Assembly: GCF_002159645.1 (NCBI RefSeq)
Contig: NZ_NFJB01000009.1
Coordinates: 45,593-109,592, forward strand
Length of the DNA stretch: 64,000 nt
Direction of reading: 5' to 3'
Source: Parabacteroides sp. An277
GTDB taxonomy: Bacteria; Bacteroidota; Bacteroidia; Bacteroidales; Tannerellaceae
Both the position numbers and the translations under genes were made by a program. A model generated the notes under the pieces. That model did no database searches, was not told the DNA's origin, and saw only the letters and a list, made by a program, of their open reading frames with translations. Shown in pieces: positions 39,755 through 49,000 of this stretch (positions within the stretch are counted from its first letter, which is position 1; the number at the start of each line of letters is the position of its first letter).

Positions 39755-41002
39755 TTATTTCATAATCACCACCACGGGGTTGTCATCCGGCGTCAAGTGG
39801 CGCAACTGTTCCACCTCGGGCGGGAGGTTCGCTACCTCCGGATGGGAATCGAACCAATCCGCGATTTCCTCCGCCGAAAGCAACTGGAAAAATTCGCCCT
39901 CAGCGTTGGCATACGAAGGCTGCAGGGAGAGGAAATGGGTCAGGTCATTGCTAATTCCCTCCTGGAAAGGAGCCACTTGTGCCTTTTGCTTCTGTTTATT
40001 GTAAAGCAGATTATAGTTTTTGCATGCTTTGGGATGAAGAATGTCCACCGCGAAACGCATCCATAAAACGGTTTGATTCTCATAGATATCTAACGGGAAA
40101 ATCGCGTGGTCTTTATGCTCCTTATACCGGTCTTCGAAGGCGTAGCGCATCGAACCGAAGTCGAACACCCGTTCTGGAAGCAAATCCGTTTGCGAAACCC
40201 GGTAAATGGTATCGTTATACAATTCTTTGAAATAGAGCTTATCGCCCGCATGCCAGAAGGGGTCGACCGCAGGAATGACTGGCAAAACGAGTTGATTCTT
40301 GAAATGAAGATACAAAACGTCGTGCCCACATATCAGCTTCTGGAAAACCTGGAATGTTTCCATTTCTTCCGTAGTGGAAGGGATGAGGCTTATCGTGCTA
40401 TGGGGCACGGCAATCGTGGCGAGACGCGTCGTATCACGAAAGAGGATGACGCGGTCCGGTAGCTTGTCGTTTGCCGGAAAATGGGCCGCAAGCGTCGTGG
40501 AATCCAACCATGTATAGCAATAAGCGCCATAAAAACCGTAGTATCTTTCAATGTCGTGGAAATAACCTTTGAAGTTATTGTTCAAATCATAAACCACTGA
40601 GCGAAAATTTCCTGCCGGAAAGTACATACAGGCATTTTTTTCGTTAAACCAGCCGTCTGACCGTACGCTTCCAGTCGGATCGTTGCCGATATGCCCGATA
40701 ACGTTGCGGAATGCCCCGTTTTCTTTGTCGAAGGCAAAACAGGGGTGCTGCTCGGAGGTAATAACCAATTTATCTCCTGTCGCAAAGAGCGACGGCGATT
40801 TTCCTATCAAAACACTATCGGAAGTCTCTAAAGGAACATATCGAATGTGCGAAAAATAGTCGGAAGCACGGATTTCCGACGGATGCCGGTAAGCCGTTTC
40901 CACGTCGATGACCTCCAGACCTATCGTTTGAGATTCCTCTTTGCAGGCGGAAAAAACGAAAAGAATGCCTGCCAAAAAGGCGTAAAAGAGATATGTTTTC
41001 AT
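39755..41002 (-). CDS. 6-bladed beta-propeller lipoprotein, paralog
   Basis: 415 aa. Lipobox VFSAC (Cys20). IRYVPLETSDSVLIGKSPSLFATGDKLVI is the usual opening strand of this family, followed by FAFDKENGAFRNVIGHIGNDPTG (first blade). The C-terminal helix (LLSAEEIADWFDSHPEV) is extra. It starts 33 nt after the slipin gene, so GntR, slipin and both propellers could be one transcript. Unknown role. Confidence 0.8.
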   Translation of the reverse strand: MKTYLFYAFLAGILFVFSACKEESQTIGLEVIDVETAYRHPSEIRASDYFSHIRYVPLETSDSVLIGKSPSLFATGDKLVITSEQHPCFAFDKENGAFRNVIGHIGNDPTGSVRSDGWFNEKNACMYFPAGNFRSVVYDLNNNFKGYFHDIERYYGFYGAYCYTWLDSTTLAAHFPANDKLPDRVILFRDTTRLATIAVPHSTISLIPSTTEEMETFQVFQKLICGHDVLYLHFKNQLVLPVIPAVDPFWHAGDKLYFKELYNDTIYRVSQTDLLPERVFDFGSMRYAFEDRYKEHKDHAIFPLDIYENQTVLWMRFAVDILHPKACKNYNLLYNKQKQKAQVAPFQEGISNDLTHFLSLQPSYANAEGEFFQLLSAEEIADWFDSHPEVANLPPEVEQLRHLTPDDNPVVVIMK

Positions 41003-41035
41003 GCTATCTATTATATAATGTATAGGAAAAAAACG

Positions 41036-41923
41036 TTACGCTTCCGGTCTCGATTCTTTCGCCAAGGAGGAGAGGCCGGCGATAGAACCGAGATTCATCG
41101 TGTCGAGTGCGGAGCTGGGTACAATCACCATCGATCCCTTCTCCTTTAGGCCCTCGAAGAGCATGTTCATACCGCGCAGATGCAGGGCGACGGGGTTATC
41201 GCGATACTGGGAGCTGGCCTGGGCAAACTTCTCTGCAATCTCGGTCTCGGCCGTTCCAAGAATGACGCGCGCCCGGCGTTCGCGTTCGGCCTGAGCCTCT
41301 TTACTCATCGCTTCCGCGAGGTCTTGCGGGATAGCAATGTCTTTGATGCCGACCGTCTGGCACGTGATGCCCCACGGGTTCGTATTGTGGTCCAATACCT
41401 GCTGCAAGTCCTCTGCGATTCGGTCCCGTTCTTGCAAGAGCGTGGAGAGTTCGTGCTTACCGATGGTATCGCGGAGGCCCGTTTGCGCGATGTGTTCGAT
41501 AGCCGTTTGGTAATCCTGCACCTCGAGCGCAGCTTTCTCGACATCCCAGACCGTCCAGTATACTACCGCATCCACATTGACCGGTACCGTATCTTTCGTA
41601 AGGGTTTGTTCTGCCTTAAATGCCGATACCCGTACCCGCTGATCGATGTAGGTCGATACGCTCTCAAGGATAGGAATAATCAGGAAGGGACCCGGTCCCT
41701 TGAGATCTGCAAATTTCCCCATGCGGAGCACGACAGCCCGTTCCCATTGATCCGCCACCCGTATCGACGACGAAATCAGCGACGAAACCAACACCAAGAC
41801 CAGCGCGACCGGAAGATTCACCACCCGCAATACATACAAAGCTGCCGAGATTCCCAGCAACACCACCCATACCGATACCGAGATGGAGTTAAACCATCCC
41901 TTTTGAATAACATAAGTCGTCAT
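41036..41923 (-). CDS. SPFH/Band 7 slipin (stomatin-like) protein
   Basis: 295 aa. Two N-terminal hydrophobic helices (about 14-50) are followed by the SPFH domain (ERAVVLRMGKFADLKGPGPFLIIP, DAVVYWTVWDVEKA, RDTIGKHELSTLL in part) and a helical AEAERRARVIL-type segment. It scaffolds membrane microdomains and often regulates a protease of the NfeD type, none of which is adjacent. Two nt after the GntR regulator, so it is very likely its main target operon. Confidence 0.9.
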   Translation of the reverse strand: MTTYVIQKGWFNSISVSVWVVLLGISAALYVLRVVNLPVALVLVLVSSLISSSIRVADQWERAVVLRMGKFADLKGPGPFLIIPILESVSTYIDQRVRVSAFKAEQTLTKDTVPVNVDAVVYWTVWDVEKAALEVQDYQTAIEHIAQTGLRDTIGKHELSTLLQERDRIAEDLQQVLDHNTNPWGITCQTVGIKDIAIPQDLAEAMSKEAQAERERRARVILGTAETEIAEKFAQASSQYRDNPVALHLRGMNMLFEGLKEKGSMVIVPSSALDTMNLGSIAGLSSLAKESRPEA

Positions 41924-41925
41924 AA

Positions 41926-42309
41926 CTATTTTATTTTAGAAGTTGATAACATTTGCAATGCCTGAATAATCTCATCAAAGGTGAATCCGTAGCTGAGAGC
42001 CTTTGAAGAAAACTGAGTACAAATTTCACGAAGTTTATCAGTCCTTTCCTTTTCCGATAACATTACCTCAGATTTGTTAATATAGGTGCCCGAACCTTGT
42101 TGTGTCGATAAAATCTCTTTGATTTCTAATTCTTTATAAGCCTTAGAGACCGTGTTTAAATTAACCTTCAATTCAACCGCGAGGGCGCGAACCGTAGGAA
42201 GCTGTTCGCCCAGACGAAGCTGACCAGACGCAATGCCATAACGAATTTGGTCAATAATTTGGCGATAGATAGGTACGCCACTCGAATAATCCAATACGAA
42301 TTTAATCAT
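41926..42309 (-). CDS. GntR-family repressor, YtrA subfamily
   Basis: 127 aa: the N-terminal winged helix (IDQIRYGIASGQLRLGEQLPTVRALAVELKVNLNTVSKAYKELE in parts) with a short C-terminal dimer helix of the YtrA type. It probably represses its own operon, which continues with the slipin gene. A symmetric site ATTGTTATATGACAAT overlaps its transcription start. Confidence 0.9.
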   Translation of the reverse strand: MIKFVLDYSSGVPIYRQIIDQIRYGIASGQLRLGEQLPTVRALAVELKVNLNTVSKAYKELEIKEILSTQQGSGTYINKSEVMLSEKERTDKLREICTQFSSKALSYGFTFDEIIQALQMLSTSKIK

Positions 42310-42339
42310 GTCTCTCTTGTTTTAAAGATATGTTGTACT

Positions 42340-42388
42340 ATTGTTATATGACAATGCAAAGGTGAGAAGAATATCTTAGATATGCAAT
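42340..42388 (-). promoter_or_regulatory. GntR-slipin promoter with operator
   Basis: Minus strand: TTG (42387-42385), 20-nt spacer, CACCTTTG (42364-42357). The inverted repeat ATTGTTATATGACAAT (42340-42355) covers the expected start at about 42350, the place for a self-repressing YtrA-type site. Confidence 0.6.
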
Positions 42389-42490
42389 TATTTTCGTCCA
42401 TTTTTTTTGAAAAATGTCCGAAAAAAGGACTTAATTTTGCCGATATAAAAGGGCAGGTTCGAAAAAATAGTCGTTTTAGAGGTCTACAAT

Positions 42491-42599
42491 ATGTTCTACA
42501 ACATAATTAACTTCTTTTTAACCTATAAGCGAACCTGTTTCCTGATGAAAGTGTAAATTTGGTTCAAATCAGGAATAATATTTCAAATATGGAAATATT
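42491..42599 (+). promoter_or_regulatory. IclR gene promoter region with two palindromes
   Basis: A -7 box TAAATTTG lies at 42554-42561. The palindrome ATGTTCTACAACAT stands at 42491-42504. AATATTTC (42577-42584) and GAAATATT (42592-42599) form a symmetric site around the ATG at 42589, with a TGGAAAT half-site like known IclR operators. Autoregulation is likely. Confidence 0.5.
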
Positions 42600-43410
42600 T
42601 CTGCCAAATATGAAAAAAGAAGACGAAAATTACAAGGTGCCGAATTTGGAGAAAGGGATAGCCGTATTGGAATATCTCTCCTTTTACTCGCAAGGGAAGA
42701 CGTTGCAAGAGATAAAGCAAGCGCTTGAACTCTCGCAAACGACTACCTATCGTATTTTGAATACGTTGTTGCGGTTAGGATATCTGTTTTATGAAGAAGG
42801 CGCTAAGCGATATAAAGTTTCACGTAAACTTTTGACGCTTGGTTTTCGTTCGCTGAAGGAACATAATATGCTGGAAGTGGTTCTTCCTCGTCTGCAGGCA
42901 TTGCGGGACGAAGTGAAGGAGACCGTTTGTTTTGGTGTATTGGGTAATGAAAAGGGCATATTCATTGAGCAAGCGCAGGGATTGCATACATTCCATTTCG
43001 TATTATCACCTGGTAAATCTTTTGAATTACATTGCTCCGCACCGGGAAAAGCCATTATGGCTTATTTGCCGAATACTGTAAGAGATAGGTATTTATCATA
43101 TATGCACTTTGAGCGGTATAATTCGCACACAATTACTGAGAAGGATGTTTATTTGGAAGAGTTGGAAAAGGTGCGTAAATTGGGCTATGCATTAGATAAT
43201 GAAGAAGAGATGACGGGGGTTATTTGCATAGGTGCCGCCATTTTGGATTATACAGGATATCCTTGTGGAGCGATTTGGATGTTAGGTCCGAAAGACCGAT
43301 TACCCAAAGAGATAATGCAAACTTCGGCCAAGGCTGTGATGCAAGTGGCAAAACAAATATCCAAAGAATTGGGTTATAGTTTGACTTCAAAGATGAATGT
43401 AGTAAAATAA
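42589..43410 (+). CDS. IclR-family transcriptional regulator
   Basis: 273 aa from ATG 42589. The upstream TTG at 42559 overlaps the -7 box and cannot be used; ATG 42610 remains possible. The N-terminal winged helix is GKTLQEIKQALELSQTTTYRILNTL, and the C-terminal effector domain has HCSAPGKAIMAYLP and TGVICIGAAILDYTGYPCGAIWM. IclR proteins sense small catabolites. It lies 10 nt before the di-heme gene and heads a co-directional cluster to 56719, so it probably controls it and its ligand may be a pathway metabolite. Confidence 0.92.
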   Translation: MEIFLPNMKKEDENYKVPNLEKGIAVLEYLSFYSQGKTLQEIKQALELSQTTTYRILNTLLRLGYLFYEEGAKRYKVSRKLLTLGFRSLKEHNMLEVVLPRLQALRDEVKETVCFGVLGNEKGIFIEQAQGLHTFHFVLSPGKSFELHCSAPGKAIMAYLPNTVRDRYLSYMHFERYNSHTITEKDVYLEELEKVRKLGYALDNEEEMTGVICIGAAILDYTGYPCGAIWMLGPKDRLPKEIMQTSAKAVMQVAKQISKELGYSLTSKMNVVK

Positions 43411-43420
43411 ATATAGAGCC

Positions 43421-45193
43421 ATGAAAATAAATAAACGGACATTGAGAGAAATACTGGTAGTAGGTTTTACGTTCTGTTGCTTATGGAATGCGGAAGCAGG
43501 GACGCCTCCCTTTTTTACGACCGATTTGAAGTTGGATGAAAAAGGACAAATGTGGATGACGGAAAAGGGGAAAAAATGCGTAGATGTTTTTTCGCCAGAA
43601 GGAGAGTTATTACAATCCTATCCGGTGAATGAAATACCTACCGGGATTTTATTACTGAAAAATAAAGCATATATAACTACATTTGAGACGAAAGGTAGTC
43701 TTGAAATTTTGGATTTACCGACGGGAAAGATTGAGGCTTCCATTCCCATGGGGTCGGGTGCTTGCCATCCTTTCCTGAGCGCGGATGGTAAATTGCTTTA
43801 TGTATGCAATCAATTTTCCAATACAGTGATGGAAGTAGACCTTGCGACGAATAAGGTTGTAAGAGAAGTAGACGTTTTGCGTGAACCAAGGTCGGCAGTC
43901 CTGAGCAAAGATGGAAAATACATGTTTGTAGCCAATTTTTTGCCTTTACAACGAGCTGATATAGATATTGTAGCAGCATGTGTGTCTGTCATCGACATGA
44001 AAAGTTTTAAACGCATTAAAGATATTCAGTTGGCGAACGGAAGTAATGCGTTACGAGGATGTTGCATTACGCCAGATGGTAAATATGTATATGTGTCTCA
44101 CAATTTAGGACGTTTTGCTGTACCCACGTCTCAATTGCAGCAAGGATGGATGAATACGAGCGCATTTAGTATTATAGATGTAGAGAAACAGGAATTCGCA
44201 GGTGTCGTAATTGTGGATGAACCGGATAGGGGAGCCGCAGGCATTTGGAGCATTGACTGTGATGAGAATCAAATCTATATTACGCATAGCGGTACGCATG
44301 AAGTCAGTGTTATTGATCATCAAGCCATGCTGGAAAAGTTGGCGAACTATCCAGATAAGTCAAAATTGGATTATGATTTGACATTTTTGTATGGGTTAAG
44401 ACAACGCATTCCTTTGGGAGGAAACGGACCGCGCTGTATGATAACGACCGAAGATAAGCTCATTATTCCTACTTATTTTGCGGATGTATTAAATGTAGTA
44501 GACAAAGAAACTTTAGAAGTGACATCTGTTGCTTTGAACCCTGACCGTGAAGAAACCGATGAGCAAAAGGGTGAAAAGTACTTTAATGATGCTACTCATT
44601 GCTTCCAGAATTGGCAGAGTTGTAATGGTTGCCATCCGGGTGATGGGCGGACAGACGGCATGAATTGGGATTTGATGAATGATGGAATCGGAAATCCTAA
44701 AAATTGCAAGAGCTTGTTGTTTAGTCATGTGACTCCTCGTTGTATGATATCGGGTATTCGTGAGTCAGCAGAACTTGCGGTACGGGCTGGTTTTCGATAT
44801 ATTCAATTTTATGAACCGGAAGAGGAAATGGCTGTATGTGTAGATAAGTATTTAAAAGCATTGAAACCGGTACCAAGTCCTTATTTAGTGAATGGAGAAC
44901 TGAGCGAAAAAGCAAAAGAAGGGCGTAAAGTATTCGATAAATTGAAATGCGGAGAATGCCATAGTGGTCCTTATTATACGGATCAGAAATTGCATGTGAT
45001 AGGAGAAAATGTAGAGTTCGAGGAAGGATGGGATACGCCGACATTGCGCGAAGTATGGCGTACGGCTCCTTACTTGTTCAACGGAATCGCTCCTACCATG
45101 AAGGAGGTGTTCAGCGTTTACAAGCATGGCATTGACCAAAAAGTGTCAGATGAAGAAATTGAGGCACTAACCGAATATGTGAATTCATTATAA
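43421..45193 (+). CDS. Periplasmic di-heme c-type protein with YncE-like beta-propeller
   Basis: 590 aa. Signal peptide 1-26 (NAEAG). Residues about 30-370 are a seven-blade propeller (GKIEASIPMGSGACHPFLSADGKLLYVCN in part, and repeats). Two heme c motifs follow: CNGCH at 401-405 and CGECH at 510-514; both sit in a domain like the di-heme cytochrome c peroxidase/MauG group (RDGRTDGMNW, TPTLREVWRTAPYLFNGIAPTM). The redox activity and partner are not known; peroxidase or electron transfer from an oxidised substrate are the options. Needs cytochrome c assembly, provided by CcsBA downstream. Confidence 0.85.
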   Translation: MKINKRTLREILVVGFTFCCLWNAEAGTPPFFTTDLKLDEKGQMWMTEKGKKCVDVFSPEGELLQSYPVNEIPTGILLLKNKAYITTFETKGSLEILDLPTGKIEASIPMGSGACHPFLSADGKLLYVCNQFSNTVMEVDLATNKVVREVDVLREPRSAVLSKDGKYMFVANFLPLQRADIDIVAACVSVIDMKSFKRIKDIQLANGSNALRGCCITPDGKYVYVSHNLGRFAVPTSQLQQGWMNTSAFSIIDVEKQEFAGVVIVDEPDRGAAGIWSIDCDENQIYITHSGTHEVSVIDHQAMLEKLANYPDKSKLDYDLTFLYGLRQRIPLGGNGPRCMITTEDKLIIPTYFADVLNVVDKETLEVTSVALNPDREETDEQKGEKYFNDATHCFQNWQSCNGCHPGDGRTDGMNWDLMNDGIGNPKNCKSLLFSHVTPRCMISGIRESAELAVRAGFRYIQFYEPEEEMAVCVDKYLKALKPVPSPYLVNGELSEKAKEGRKVFDKLKCGECHSGPYYTDQKLHVIGENVEFEEGWDTPTLREVWRTAPYLFNGIAPTMKEVFSVYKHGIDQKVSDEEIEALTEYVNSL

Positions 45194-45216
45194 CAAATAA
45201 TTAAACAAATAGAGCA

Positions 45217-45930
45217 ATGAAAAAAAGAAGAATGTTTGAAACAATGGTAGTCGCTTTAGGGCTGTGCTCTTTAGTGGCTTGTACGAACAAGTCGGCTAAT
45301 GCGACTTCAACAGAGAATGCAACAACAGAAAATCAATCTAACGTAAAGGAGGATAAAGCAATGGTTTATTCAAAAAAGTACACGAATGCCGATTTTTATA
45401 AAGACGGCAAATTTCAACAAGATGTTGCTATGGAGGCAATGAAGGATATGTTTGCTTTCTATGGCGTACCTTTTACCGATTTGATGGCAAAAGACATGTG
45501 GGTAACAGACTTCGGTTTGGGTGATTTCGAACATGTAGGTATGGGTGGTATTTTCTGGGTAAATGATCCGGAATATGGTTACTTTGCTCATGCAATCTAT
45601 TTGTTGCCTGGCCAGATGATACCTGAACATGCGCACATGAAGACAAAATATCCGGCAAAGCATGAATCTTGGATGGTTGAAAAAGGATGGGTTTACAATT
45701 GCTCAGAAATTGGTGACCCGACAAACAACATGCCTGAAATCCCTGCGACTCACGGTCCGATCAAGAGCGTAAATTGCACTGTCCAGAAAGTGGGTGACGT
45801 ATTGCGCTTGAAGAAGTTGGAATCGTTCCACTTCATGATGGCTGGTCCAGAAGGTGCTATTGTAGATGAATGGGCTTGCTACCACGATAATGATGGCTTG
45901 CGCTTCACAAATAGCAAGGCTGCGTTGTAA
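45217..45930 (+). CDS. Cupin-fold lipoprotein
   Basis: 237 aa. Lipobox LVAC (Cys22) then a low-complexity Ser/Thr/Asn linker (about 24-50). The cupin barrel spans about 95-225: YLLPGQMIPEHAHMKTKYPAKHESWMV carries the metal-binding His pair and Glu of the D-lyxose isomerase-like or YdaE-like cupins. If it acts as an isomerase it would do so in the periplasm, on the substrate of this cluster. The exact reaction is unknown. 23 nt after the di-heme gene. Confidence 0.75.
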   Translation: MKKRRMFETMVVALGLCSLVACTNKSANATSTENATTENQSNVKEDKAMVYSKKYTNADFYKDGKFQQDVAMEAMKDMFAFYGVPFTDLMAKDMWVTDFGLGDFEHVGMGGIFWVNDPEYGYFAHAIYLLPGQMIPEHAHMKTKYPAKHESWMVEKGWVYNCSEIGDPTNNMPEIPATHGPIKSVNCTVQKVGDVLRLKKLESFHFMMAGPEGAIVDEWACYHDNDGLRFTNSKAAL

Positions 45931-45948
45931 TTTTCTTTTGTGTTGATC

Positions 45949-45989
45949 CGGACAAGGCGTTTATCAAAAGCTGATGACCGCCTTGCCCG
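45949..45989 (+). promoter_or_regulatory. Long hairpin between the cupin gene and the HzsA-like gene
   Basis: CCGGACAAGGCG pairs with CGCCTTGCCCGG, one mismatch, 16-nt loop. A second small stem GCCCC-CTAT-GGGGC stands at 46005-46018. They may be mRNA processing or attenuation elements; no T-run follows. Confidence 0.5.
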
Positions 45990-46053
45990 GTAAATGTTAT
46001 GAAAGCCCCCTATGGGGCAATACCATTAAAAAACATATAACAGGATTTTGAGT

Positions 46054-49000
46054 ATGAATAGATTTCAGATATTAGCATCTGTCCTTTTATCTACTTCTAC
46101 AGTGCTATGGGCGGCTCCAAAGCAAGATACAGAATCGTGGATTGACGCTTCTGTTAAGGCAAAGAGTGAGTTGCTAGCCAAATTGAAAGAGGCTGGAATG
46201 CCGGTTATTTCTCAGTGGGTGAAGCATAAACAAAAAGCGCAGCCGTTTAGCGTAGATGTAAAGGGATTAGAAAAATTGGTGTTGGTTACAGCTGGAGGTC
46301 CAGATGGAACTGATTATGACCAAGCTGTGTGGGCAAATGCTCGCTTAATTAAAGCAGATGGAACGGAAGTATGGCTTGATGAAATTCCGTATGAATATGG
46401 TGTGGCTGGCTGGGCAAAACCCAAAATGAACACGAATGCTTACGACCATGAGATTATTATTGATGGAAAAGAATATAAACATGGCGTATTCTGTCATGCG
46501 AATGGAACATTGGTTTATCCATTGAATGGGGAATATGTACGTTTTGAAGCAGAAGTAGGCATCGACGATTCATCTTCGGGCGGAAGTGTTTTCTTCCAGG
46601 CATTGAATGTAATGCCAGGTAAAGTTGGCGAAGCTTTGAATGCCAAGTATCCGAATGAGATATCTATGTTGGGTTCTGTGCTCGATGGATTGGATTCGTG
46701 GTTGATTACAGCGGATGCATCTGTGGAAAAGCAGGCTGTCGAGAAAGCGTTGTCTCATTTGAAGGATAAAACTTATTTTGCGGGTTTAGCAAAGCAAATA
46801 GAAAGTGAGACGGATGTAAATACTCAGATACATAAGTACCTGGAGTTATTAGAACAAATACAAAACGTAGCTACCATCCAAGATGAATTGGCTTGGTTGA
46901 ATGTAGATGCCATCCAGAAAGCTTATGATGATATGAAGAAGCGGAAAGGATACGATACGGCCAAGTATGGTCCTATGTTGGATGAATTGCTCGCTTTAAA
47001 TAAGAAAGGGTTTGACGGAATCTATAAAGGCGATGAGCAAGCCATGGCCGATGCCCGGAAAGCATTGGCTAATAAGCGGGCTATTTTGATGGGTAATACG
47101 CTTCTTGATAAAGATAAGATTGTTGCTACTCGTTTTAAATTGGGTGTAAAGGCTCGTCAGGCAATGGCACCAGATTTGGGTACACAAGCAAATAACTGGA
47201 GTAATCAGGAGTCGGCTCGTCGTGGCGGATTTGATGCGGAGATTGTGGAACTTTCCAATTTGCGGGGCGATACGGTTCAGATGCGCCAGGTTTATAAGGC
47301 TAAGTATGGCTCTTCTATTGCAGATTTGAAGTTGCATTGGGATGGAGACCGCGTGATGTTCACTCAAATGATGCCAGATAAGCGTTGGAATATCCATGAA
47401 GTGAAATTGGATGGAACGGGTTATCATCCCATGATGGAAATGAAGGAACCGGATTTGGAGTTCTATGATGGAACCTATTTGCCCGATGGACGTATCATCG
47501 CCATCTCAAATATTGGTTATCAGGGTGTGCCTTGTGTAAGTGGTGATGACCCAGTTGGTAATATGGTGCTTTATAATCCGAAAGACCAAAGCATGCGTCG
47601 TATTACATTCGACCAAGATGCCAACTGGAATCCGACCATTATGGCTAATGGTAAGGTAATGTACACGCGTTGGGAATATACGGATTTGACGCACTATTAT
47701 TCTCGTATTGTGATGCACATGAACCCGGATGGTACAGAGCAGAAGGCGCTTTATGGTAGTGGTTCGATGTTCCCGAATAGTACGTTTGATGTACAACCTC
47801 TTCCGGGACATCCGTCTGCTTTCGTAGGTATTATTTCCGGCCATCATGGCGTAGCTCGTTCCGGTCGTTTGATTTTATTCGATCCTTCGAAAGCTCGCAA
47901 GGGTGCGGCAGGTATGACACAAGAGATTCCATACCACGATCGTCCTATTGTAGAAGAAATTAAAGACCAGTTGGTGGATGGCGTATGGCCGCAGTTCGTA
48001 AAGCCGATGCCGTTGAACGATAAATATTACTTAGTGTCTGCTAAATTGAGCCCAGATGATTTGTGGGGACTTTATTTGGTGGATGTATTTGATAATGTGA
48101 CTTGTATTTATAAAGCAGAAGGTGAAGGTTATATTAGTCCGATATTGGTTCGTAAGACAACAACTCCTCCGGCTATTCCAGACCGTGTGAAGTTGAACGA
48201 CAAAGAGGCTACAGTCTTTATCCAGGATATTTATACAGGTGAAGGTTTGCAGGGTGTACCGCGTGGTACGGTGAAAGAGTTGCGTATTCATGCTTACGAA
48301 TATGCGTATGTAAAGACTCAATCAGACCATAACTGGCATGGTATCCAGAGCGGTTGGGATATCAAGCGTCTGTTGGGTACGGTTCCGGTTGAAGAAGATG
48401 GTTCTGTTATTTTCAAGATTCCGGCTAATACGCCTATTTCTATCCAGCCGATAGACAAGGATGGAGCGGCTATTCAGTGGATGCGTAGTTGGTTGACAGG
48501 CCAGCCGGGCGAGGTCGTATCTTGCGTAGGTTGCCATGAAGACCAAAACGAGATTGCTATTCCGAAACGTGTGATTGCTTCTCAGAAGGCGGCTACTCCG
48601 TTGAAAGCTCCGGAAGGAGGCACGCGTTCGTTTACATTCGATTTGGAAATCCAGCCTATCTTGGATCGCGCTTGTATTGCTTGCCATAACGGCGAAGGCA
48701 AGGCATTCGACTTGCGGGGTGGTAAGAAGGATAAGTTAGGGTATGGTACTTCTTATTTGAATTTGCATCCGTATGTACACCGTCAGGGTGGCGAAGGCGA
48801 TATGTTGGTACTTTATCCGTATGAATATTATCAGAACACGAGCGAGTTGGTTCGCCTCTTGAAGAAGGGACACCACAATGTGAAACTGACGGAAGAGGAA
48901 TGGAAGACCTTGTACAACTGGATTGATTACAATGCGCCGGATAAGGGGTATTTCAATGCCAATGTCTTGGGCAAAGAGATTATTCCGTACCAGGGCTTCG

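Noticed and set aside
42559..42588. TTG start of the IclR gene at 42559
   Set aside because: It overlaps the predicted -7 box, so it cannot be in the transcript; ATG 42589 fits.
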